DNA from: Cellulomonadaceae bacterium
Lineage (GTDB): Bacteria; Actinomycetota; Actinomycetes; Actinomycetales; Cellulomonadaceae
Reading direction: 5' to 3'
NCBI GenBank assembly: GCA_031282935.1
Contig: JAITCS010000147.1
Location: forward strand, 1 to 5,058
DNA: 5,058 nucleotides
Part shown: piece by piece, positions 1 through 5,058 of the stretch
Layout of the letters: each line of letters starts with the position of its first letter
Position numbering within the stretch: the stretch's first letter is position 1
The notes under the pieces: model-generated
Databases searched by the model: none
What the model was told of the DNA's origin: nothing
What the model saw: the letters and a program-made list of their open reading frames with translations, nothing else
Translations under genes and position numbers: made by a program

Positions 1-273
1 ATATACGACACCGAAGACGGGAACTTAGTGGCCTCGTCCGACGCGGTCCGCTCCGAAAACATCAGGGGGCTATTGGAGAAAGCGGCGCCTGTTTGCGCGG
101 ATATGTACAAAACATTCGCGGCCACGCAAACCGTAGCCGCCGCGCCCTCCGCGCCGGAGTCTTTCCCCGCCGCGGTCCCCGAACCTGCCGCGCCCCAACC
201 CGCGCCAAAGCCTGCGCCCGGAGTTCCGCGCGCAATGCTGGCTCAGTTATCAGACGCCGCAAAGCCGAAATGA
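1..273 (+). CDS. C-terminal end of an unidentified protein with a Pro/Ala-rich tail (5' partial)
   Basis: The reading frame is open from the first base to a TGA at 271-273, giving about 90 residues of a protein that starts outside the window. The first ~40 residues look like an ordinary folded segment (DTEDGNLVASSDAVRSEN, then a helix-like GLLEKAAPVCADMYKTF). The rest is a low-complexity Ala/Pro tail (PEPAAPQPAPKPAPGVP) that is probably disordered. Third codon positions are about 77% G+C over the first 60 codons by hand count, which supports real coding; this falls to about 55% in the last 31. I do not recognise the family. The mix of short acidic loop and helix faintly resembles the end of a polymer-synthesis transferase, but that is not enough for a function. 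It is convergent with, and overlaps, the 3' end of the minus-strand glycosyltransferase. An internal ATG at 28 exists, but the frame is open upstream, so a partial gene is the better reading. Confidence 0.6.
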   Translation: MYDTEDGNLVASSDAVRSENIRGLLEKAAPVCADMYKTFAATQTVAAAPSAPESFPAAVPEPAAPQPAPKPAPGVPRAMLAQLSDAAKPK

Positions 274-1780
274 TCGCCTCGTCGTCGCGCGGATCAACCA
301 CCAAAACGCCGCCGTCTGCGGCAATCTCGGCCTGGGACCCGTAATCGGTGGTCAAAACGGGGGTTCCCGCCGTCAACGCCTCAGCCACTGGCAGCCCGAA
401 ACCCTCATGCAACGACGCGAAAGCAACGACATCGGCCGCGACCAATTCAGCCGCCAAAGCTTCCTCAGTGACCCTACCCAAGTCCGAAATCGAGTTCCCA
501 GCCGCGTGCAGGCGCTCTATGGTGTCCAAAGCGTCGTCGCGCCACCCACTGCCGCCCGCCAGCCGCACCTCAAACTCCAAACCCTCATCCCAGAGGCTCT
601 CGGCGGCGTGCAGCAAAGTGCGGTGGTTTTTGTGCGGTTCGCGCGAGCCGGTAAGCAGCACAATCGGCCGCCCATTTTCGACATTCTTGCTAGTGTTTGC
701 GACGGCTTTTGTAGGCCCGACATCGTTAGGGAGCGGCACGGCAACAACATCGGGGCCGGGCAAACCTTGGGCGGCTAACATGCTAGAGAAACCTTGAAAT
801 TCGCGCGCTGCTGAGTGCGAGATAGCGGCGATCTTTTTTGCCCGCTTTAGGGGAACTAATTGCGCTAAAGCAGCTCCTGTATCAGGGCCAGGCCGTAACT
901 CCGCGCTCACAATCGGAATTAAATCATAACCAATAGCAGTCAAATCGCTGCCGGAATACTGCGCCAGCGCCGACAGCGCTAATCCGGCGGTAGCTTTGGG
1001 GGCGTCAAGCAATACCACTATGGTATGCCACGGCACTAATAGTTTCGGTTTTTTATCGAGCTTTTCGCTCAGGCGCGCAATTGCGGATTTCGGGATGTTC
1101 CCTGAAACAATTCGGTCAGTTTCCGCGGTTGTGGGGGTGAGCAGAGCGGGACGGAACTTATCCCACATTGCAACCGTAACATTGTGATCAGTTATCCAGC
1201 GATTTACCACTTCCCGAGCTACGCGATGAATGCCGGTATGCACAGCCAATTTGCCAGTGGAATCAGCCTCAACTATAGGGTCGGTGATAACTTGCATTTC
1301 TAAGTCAAGGCGGCCTGCGGTATCTGGAGAATCTAGCAACGCAAGTAAAAGTTTGCCTAATTCGTCATTGGAGCCAAAGCGGGCGGCTCGATTAAGCTTT
1401 TGGAATGTTTCGGGGGCGGGATAACGCGCCGCAATAGTTGTGGCGAGTAACCACAATTTATCTTGCGCGTTTGCTAACTCAACATTGCCTATTATTCGGT
1501 GAATCCGCGCTTCGGCTTCCAACTGCCTGGGGGATTTATTGTTATCGGAGGCCGTAACTGGCAGCCCCTGGCGCTCTGATTCGGCCAAGAGGATGGGTTC
1601 GAGGGTATCAAGGCGCGCCAGCAGCCGCCCCCACTTAGCGTTTGGCGCCATCCAAAGCCGAGGTGGGCGCGTTTCAGTGCCGGTGAGCCGAATCCGCTGG
1701 CCAACCTGATCCAGTCCAGACTTGCGAATCGCGCCGAGCAGCGCCGGGTTACGGTACACGATTCGCACCACGCCATCCAT
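62..1780 (-). CDS. Family-4 (GT-B) glycosyltransferase with a long N-terminal extension and an aberrant C-terminus
   Basis: Transfers a sugar from an activated donor to a growing glycan, probably at the cytoplasmic face of the membrane; donor and acceptor cannot be told. Numbering is from the ATG at 1780 (572 residues). Residues 1-160 are an extension I cannot assign. TGIHRV (182-187) resembles the GIQRV motif seen near the start of some polysaccharide GT4 enzymes. The C-terminal Rossmann domain begins near IVLLTGSREPHKNH (about 373-386, with the donor-binding R/K pair). It carries HEGFGLPVAEAL with the EX7E pair E459 and E467, and ends in a typical helix (ITEPALRAELRAQALAR) near base 200. 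The last ~45 residues are Arg-rich and look like antisense of the neighbouring gene rather than native sequence. The frame is open up to an ATG at 1864, but that start would overlap the divergent gmd. ATG 1780 is preferred; GTG 1789 fits a leaderless transcript. No clear ribosome binding site is visible at either. Confidence 0.85.
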   Translation of the reverse strand: MDGVVRIVYRNPALLGAIRKSGLDQVGQRIRLTGTETRPPRLWMAPNAKWGRLLARLDTLEPILLAESERQGLPVTASDNNKSPRQLEAEARIHRIIGNVELANAQDKLWLLATTIAARYPAPETFQKLNRAARFGSNDELGKLLLALLDSPDTAGRLDLEMQVITDPIVEADSTGKLAVHTGIHRVAREVVNRWITDHNVTVAMWDKFRPALLTPTTAETDRIVSGNIPKSAIARLSEKLDKKPKLLVPWHTIVVLLDAPKATAGLALSALAQYSGSDLTAIGYDLIPIVSAELRPGPDTGAALAQLVPLKRAKKIAAISHSAAREFQGFSSMLAAQGLPGPDVVAVPLPNDVGPTKAVANTSKNVENGRPIVLLTGSREPHKNHRTLLHAAESLWDEGLEFEVRLAGGSGWRDDALDTIERLHAAGNSISDLGRVTEEALAAELVAADVVAFASLHEGFGLPVAEALTAGTPVLTTDYGSQAEIAADGGVLVVDPRDDEAIISALRRLITEPALRAELRAQALARVGARQVRGPRRGKTPARRARRLRFAWPRMFCTYPRKQAPLSPIAP

Positions 1781-1796
1781 TAGTGCCACAATCACC

Positions 1797-1825
1797 AGGC
1801 TAGCCCAAATGCCCGCTATAGTGAA
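1797..1825 (-). promoter_or_regulatory. Candidate promoter of the minus-strand glycosyltransferase
   Basis: Read on the minus strand, TTCACT (1825-1820) is followed after exactly 17 bases by TAGCCT (1802-1797). These match sigma-70-type -35 at 4 of 6 positions and fit the actinobacterial -10 pattern TANNNT. Seven bases further on lies an in-frame GTG (1789), so transcription could begin at or next to a start codon. This is a motif match only. It overlaps the -10-like element of the divergent dehydratase gene, so the two polymerases could not bind at once. Confidence 0.35.
1817..1822 (+). promoter_or_regulatory. Candidate -10 element (TATAGT) of the gmd operon, leaderless start
   Basis: TATAGT lies six bases before the ATG at 1829, the usual distance from a -10 hexamer to the first transcribed base. 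The transcript would then begin at the A of the start codon. No purine-rich Shine-Dalgarno sequence is present between 1805 and 1828, which agrees with a leaderless mRNA, a common arrangement in actinobacteria. No convincing -35 hexamer is found 16-19 bases upstream. The site is read directly from the sequence; its function is inferred. Confidence 0.45.
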
Positions 1826-1828
1826 ACA

Positions 1829-2809
1829 ATGCAGCGCGCGTTGATCACTGGAATTACTGGCCAAGACGGACTCTACCTTGGGGAACTGCTGCTTTCCAAG
1901 GGATATGAGGTGTATGGGCTGATCAGAGGGCAGAACAACCCGAAACGGGAAATGGTGGAGGCAACGCTGCCTGGCGTGAAACTGATTCAGGGTGATTTGA
2001 CCGACTTCGCTTCATTGTTGCGCGCACTAGAGATTGCGCAGCCGGATGAGGTATATAATTTAGGTGCCATTTCCTTTGTGGCGTATTCTTGGGATAACCC
2101 GCTTGTCACCACGGACATTACAGGTAAAGGCGTGGTGAATCTCCTAGAGGCGATTCGCATTTATTCTGGCGATGATCCGCGTAAAGTGCGCTATTATCAG
2201 GCTTCCACCTCGGAAATGTTTGGCCGAGTTCAAGAAGTGCCGCAACGGGAAACCACGCTGTTGTGGCCGCGCTCGCCTTACGGTGTTGCAAAAGTGTTTG
2301 GCCACTACATGACCATTAATTACCGTGAATCTTACGGTATGCACGCTTCGAGCGGTATTTTGTTCAATCACGAATCCCCGCGCCGTGGTTATGAGTTTGT
2401 TACCCGGAAGATCACTAATGCGGTGGCGCGCATTAAGTTGGGTTTGCAAGATGACATTTCGTTGGGCAACCTTGATTCCAAGCGAGATTGGGGTTTTGCG
2501 GGCGATTATGTGCGGGGCATGTGGCAGATGCTGCAACAGCCCGAGCCAGATGATTACGTTTTGGCCACCGGGGAAACCCATTCAATTCGGGAGTTTTTGG
2601 ATTTAGCGTTCAAACATGTGGGCATTGAAGATTGGGCGCCCTATGTGAAGCAAGACCCACGCTTTATGCGGCCTGCAGAGGTTGATTTGCTTTTAGGGGA
2701 TCCTGCAAAGGCGGAAAAGAAACTTGGCTGGACTAGGGAAGTAGAGTTCCCAGAATTAGTTTCGATGATGGTTGATAACGATCTGCGGATTCAAAGCGCA
2801 CTGCGGTGA
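1829..2809 (+). CDS. gmd: GDP-mannose 4,6-dehydratase
   Basis: An extended short-chain dehydrogenase/reductase that converts GDP-D-mannose to GDP-4-keto-6-deoxy-D-mannose in the cytoplasm with a bound NADP(H), the branch point to GDP-linked 6-deoxyhexoses. Its 326 residues match the shorter form of the family. The N-terminal GITGQDG (8-14) is the nucleotide-binding loop and GMD signature. R33, after the second strand, is where family members contact the NADP phosphate. The catalytic residues are in place: T127 and E129 in ASTSE, then Y151 and K155 in SPYGVAK. NHESPRRG (180-187), FVTRKIT (190-196) and RDWGFAGDY (219-227) are diagnostic substrate-binding segments. GAISF (79-83) carries Ile where I recall most GMDs having Gln. 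The start has no ribosome binding site and sits just after a -10-like TATAGT. The stop overlaps the start of the paralogous gene, so the two are co-transcribed. Function is secure; the final sugar is not. Confidence 0.95.
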   Translation: MQRALITGITGQDGLYLGELLLSKGYEVYGLIRGQNNPKREMVEATLPGVKLIQGDLTDFASLLRALEIAQPDEVYNLGAISFVAYSWDNPLVTTDITGKGVVNLLEAIRIYSGDDPRKVRYYQASTSEMFGRVQEVPQRETTLLWPRSPYGVAKVFGHYMTINYRESYGMHASSGILFNHESPRRGYEFVTRKITNAVARIKLGLQDDISLGNLDSKRDWGFAGDYVRGMWQMLQQPEPDDYVLATGETHSIREFLDLAFKHVGIEDWAPYVKQDPRFMRPAEVDLLLGDPAKAEKKLGWTREVEFPELVSMMVDNDLRIQSALR

Positions 2810-3768
2810 CAACTGCTTTCATTACCGGGATAACCGGCCAAGATGGATACTATCTGGCTCAGCGTCTGATTTCTGAAGGTGCGGCGGTGCATGGCCTTGT
2901 GCAAGATATGTCAGAACCGGGCAGTGATTTATTGCCTGCCGAAGTGATTAAGCATGTCGGTGATTTGACTGATCCTGCATCAATTACCGCTGCGATAACG
3001 GCTGCTGCCCCGGATGAGATTTACAATTTGGGCGGTATCAGTTCCGTGGCGTTCTCTTGGGAGCACCCCACGCTGACCAGCCAGGTTAGTGGCGTGGGCG
3101 CGGTTGCGGTGATGGAGGCGGCGCGCGGTTTGCAAGACTCGTTAGGGCGGCCAGTGCGAGTTTTGCAGGCATCGAGCGCGGAGATATTCGGTTCGGCCAC
3201 CATAATACCGCAACACGAAAATACGCCGATTTCTCCAGTGAGTCCATATGGGGCGGCGAAAGCTTTTGCCCATTTGGCCGCCAAGGTATTTCGGGAGGAA
3301 GGCTTACCTGTTTCCACGGTAATTTTATACAATCACGAATCGCCCATGCGGCCGCCCACTTTCGTTACTAGAAAGATAACCGCAGGGGTGGCAAAAATAA
3401 AGCATGACGGCTTTGGGGTGATTACTTTAGGTGATTTGGCGCCGCAACGGGATTGGGGTTGGGCGCCTGATTATGTTGACGCCATGATAAAGGTTATTCG
3501 CCATAAGGAACCTTCCGATTTCGTTATCGCCACGGGGGAAACCCATTCAGTTGAGGAACTGGTTGAGCAGGCTTTTGCGCGGGTTGGGATTACTGATTGG
3601 CGGGCACATGTGGTGCAGGATACGGCATTTATCCGGCCCGTTGACACGCGTTTGCAGGTGGGCGATGCTTCGAAAGCGCGCGAGGTGCTGGGTTGGGAGC
3701 CGAGTTTGAGTTTTGCGGATATTGTGAATCAAATGGTTGATCACGATATCGCGCTGCTAGCAAACTAG
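2806..3768 (+). CDS. GMD-like paralogue (nucleotide-sugar dehydratase/reductase family)
   Basis: An extended SDR protein of 320 residues, alignable along its whole length with the upstream gmd product. It keeps GITGQDG (8-14), S124/E126 in QASSAE, Y148 and K152 in SPYGAAK, NHESP (176-180), FVTRKIT (186-192) and RDWGWAPDY (215-223), so the catalytic set is intact. Two sites differ. The Arg-containing NADP loop is replaced by VQDMSE (32-37), with an acidic D34. PRRG in the substrate loop becomes PMRPP (180-184). It starts with GTG inside the GTGA shared with the gmd stop, has no visible ribosome binding site, and is probably translated by coupling. Annotation pipelines would call it GDP-mannose 4,6-dehydratase. 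It could instead act on the keto intermediate or form a mixed oligomer with the first enzyme. It does not resemble classical Rmd reductases as I recall them, which have GxxGFxG and lack NHESP and RDWG. Family secure, exact reaction open. Confidence 0.8.
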   Translation: MTTAFITGITGQDGYYLAQRLISEGAAVHGLVQDMSEPGSDLLPAEVIKHVGDLTDPASITAAITAAAPDEIYNLGGISSVAFSWEHPTLTSQVSGVGAVAVMEAARGLQDSLGRPVRVLQASSAEIFGSATIIPQHENTPISPVSPYGAAKAFAHLAAKVFREEGLPVSTVILYNHESPMRPPTFVTRKITAGVAKIKHDGFGVITLGDLAPQRDWGWAPDYVDAMIKVIRHKEPSDFVIATGETHSVEELVEQAFARVGITDWRAHVVQDTAFIRPVDTRLQVGDASKAREVLGWEPSLSFADIVNQMVDHDIALLAN

Positions 3769-3844
3769 CGATCTATCATCGGTAACAACTGGAAAAACTG
3801 GAATTCGCAACATACTGGCTTTCTTGCTAAAACGAGATAGGCCG
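3769..3844. other. Convergent intergenic gap with an 8-bp tandem direct repeat
   Basis: This 76-bp gap separates the stop of the plus-strand GMD-like gene from the stop of the minus-strand glycosyltransferase, so a two-way terminator would be expected. No strong hairpin with a T-run was found on either strand. It contains AACTGGAA twice (3787-3794 and 3796-3803). Two weak inverted repeats flank it: GCTAG-CAAA-CTAGC (3756-3769) across the upstream stop codon, and CGTTATC/GATAACG (3843-3849 and 3864-3870) across the downstream one. Termination may depend on Rho or on these modest stems. Confidence 0.5.
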
Positions 3845-5058
3845 TTATCGCTGCCAGATTTCGGATAACGCCGCCCGCATTTTTGCCCCAGACACCTCGG
3901 GCGTGTATTTGGTAGCGATGTCTATGGCTGCCCGCGCCCCAACCAGACCGGCCTGCGCCGGGTTATCCAAAACAAAGCGCATATATTCGGCAGCTTTCGC
4001 CAAATCAGGGTCGCCCCAAATCTGCCCAGCCGGATAATAGGGCGAGGTGCGTTTGCTCGGAATCTTGGCCCGCCCGCAAGGCACCAAAAACGCATTATTG
4101 GCGTTATTGAACTGCATATTTCCGGAGTATTCACTCACGATAACGGGCCGACCCCAAGCCATCGCCTCGGCAATCGTTAACCCCAAGCCCTCGGCGCGGT
4201 GCAAAGAAACATAAGCAGCGCAATTCGCCATGAGCCCGTCTAGTTCCGTTTCGGAAAGATACTTGTCTATTAGGACAATATCTGGGCGGTCACCGGCGGC
4301 AGCCTTAACCCGCTCAACATCATAAGGGCGTTTTTTCCCACCCATTGTCTTAATAACAAGCAGTGGACCCTCGTCCGGCTGGAAAGCAAGTTTGAAAGCC
4401 TCAATCAAGCCAACCGCATTCTTTCGCAACTCAAAACTGAGGTAATCGAAAACGAACAAGAAATATGGGCGGCCGCGCTCGATTCCTAAATCGGCAGGCG
4501 GGGGCGGCGGGATGCGCCCGGCACGCTGGGGGAGTGGCGGCATTAAAGTGCGCACGGGGATTGGGGATTGCGCGGCGATGGCTTTGTTTATGAAGTCCGT
4601 GGGCGCCCAAATCTCATCGAGTTGCCGCAAAGCGGGCAAAAACCCGGGAATAAAGTATTCTATTTCCCAATACCACATGCCAATGCGATAACTGCCCTCA
4701 ACCACCTCGGCCAGTTTTCGCATTATCTCTACAGTACGAATTTGCGCGACCGCGAGCACCGAAGTGTTGTATTCGATTTCACCAGAATGGCGATATTCCG
4801 CCTCATTTCGGCGCAACCCCAATCCTGAAGTCGGAATAGCGAAAGTAGAAGTTGGCACCTTTGCCGCCATGAGCGCCTCATCCACCAACCGCGCTGAGGC
4901 CCCCAACCCGAACTCGCCGCCCAGGTGCCCAATCAAGTTGACGCCGTTTGGTCTTTCTGGCGCGATATTTACGGTGTGCTGCAGCTCCCGCCGCGCTCGG
5001 GCGTCACGGGCCGTGCGAACCAAGTGGACGGCCGTGGGGTTTTTGGCCAGCATGGAGA
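3845..5058 (-). CDS. Family-4 (GT-B) glycosyltransferase (N-terminus possibly beyond the window)
   Basis: A retaining-type GT4 glycosyltransferase, probably cytoplasmic, adding a sugar to a surface glycan. Numbering is from the ATG at 5053 (402 residues). GVNLIGHLGGEFGLGASARL (37-56) is the start of the N-terminal GT-B domain, followed by GMWYWEIEYF (125-134) and a linker with five prolines (182-186). The C-terminal domain has DYLSFELRKN (203-212), VIKTMGG (233-239), and RAEGLGLTIAEAMAWGRPVI with the EX7E pair E288/E296. The late segment YYPAGQIWGDPDLAKAAEYM (339-358) is typical of a known GT4 subgroup. The first ~36 residues are Arg-rich, not part of that fold, and look like a linker. Only five bases lie upstream of the ATG, the frame is still open there, and no ribosome binding site can be seen, so the protein may extend outside the window as a multidomain enzyme. 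It is convergent with the dehydratase pair. Donor and linkage are unknown. Confidence 0.88.
   Translation of the reverse strand, partial: SMLAKNPTAVHLVRTARDARARRELQHTVNIAPERPNGVNLIGHLGGEFGLGASARLVDEALMAAKVPTSTFAIPTSGLGLRRNEAEYRHSGEIEYNTSVLAVAQIRTVEIMRKLAEVVEGSYRIGMWYWEIEYFIPGFLPALRQLDEIWAPTDFINKAIAAQSPIPVRTLMPPLPQRAGRIPPPPPADLGIERGRPYFLFVFDYLSFELRKNAVGLIEAFKLAFQPDEGPLLVIKTMGGKKRPYDVERVKAAAGDRPDIVLIDKYLSETELDGLMANCAAYVSLHRAEGLGLTIAEAMAWGRPVIVSEYSGNMQFNNANNAFLVPCGRAKIPSKRTSPYYPAGQIWGDPDLAKAAEYMRFVLDNPAQAGLVGARAAIDIATKYTPEVSGAKMRAALSEIWQR

Noticed and set aside
348..797. Plus-strand open frames opposite the glycosyltransferase (348-797, 407-778 and similar)
   Set aside because: Ser/Pro/Arg-rich translations without motifs, lying antisense to clear GT4 motifs; shadows of the real gene.
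1781..1864. Longer glycosyltransferase start at ATG 1864
   Set aside because: It would overlap the first 12 codons of the well-supported gmd gene and the divergent promoter region, and the added residues show no family-like sequence. The ATG at 1780 or GTG at 1789 is more plausible.
2144..2581. Minus-strand open frame within gmd
   Set aside because: Antisense to the conserved GMD motifs and without any recognisable protein features.
2806..3768. Calling the second dehydratase Rmd (GDP-6-deoxy-mannose reductase) outright
   Set aside because: It has the GMD-type GITGQDG, NHESP, FVTRKIT and RDWG segments rather than the Rmd-type sequence. The retained Glu does not settle the matter, since I recall reductases having SSEEYG as well.
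3756..3769. Hairpin GCTAG-CAAA-CTAGC as an intrinsic terminator
   Set aside because: Only five base pairs, overlaps the stop codon, and has no T-run after it.
3843..3870. Inverted repeat CGTTATC/GATAACG as a terminator of the right-hand glycosyltransferase
   Set aside because: Seven pairs with a 14-base loop, no adjacent T-run, and it sits over the end of the coding region; kept only as a weak possibility.

Overview
This window looks like part of a cell-surface polysaccharide or glycan locus from a moderately G+C-rich bacterium, most likely an actinomycete-type organism (inference). The reasons are the short (~320 residue) form of GDP-mannose 4,6-dehydratase, the Ala/Pro-rich coding style, a GTG start, and a start codon directly after a -10-like hexamer with no ribosome binding site. 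No rRNA, tRNA, CRISPR array, insertion sequence or plasmid origin was seen.

Layout from left to right: (1) the last ~90 codons of an unidentified plus-strand gene, stopping at 273; (2) a large minus-strand family-4 (GT-B) glycosyltransferase with a long extra N-terminal part, whose 3' end runs antisense into gene 1; (3) a 48-bp divergent promoter region (1781-1828), where candidate promoters for both directions overlap; (4) two plus-strand, tandem, paralogous dehydratases sharing a 4-nt GTGA overlap: a canonical GDP-mannose 4,6-dehydratase (gmd) and a diverged GMD-like copy; (5) a 76-bp convergent intergenic gap; (6) a second minus-strand family-4 glycosyltransferase that runs off the right edge.

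How the genes may work together: gmd makes GDP-4-keto-6-deoxy-D-mannose from GDP-D-mannose. That intermediate leads to GDP-D-rhamnose, GDP-L-fucose, GDP-6-deoxy-talose or GDP-perosamine, depending on the next enzyme. No classical reductase or epimerase of that pathway is visible here. The second GMD-like protein is the obvious candidate for the missing step, or for a partner subunit. The two glycosyltransferases would use the activated sugar, or related ones, to build the glycan.

The most interesting points are the altered cofactor and substrate loops in the second dehydratase, the back-to-back apparently leaderless promoters, and the unusual tail of the first glycosyltransferase, which overlaps its convergent neighbour.
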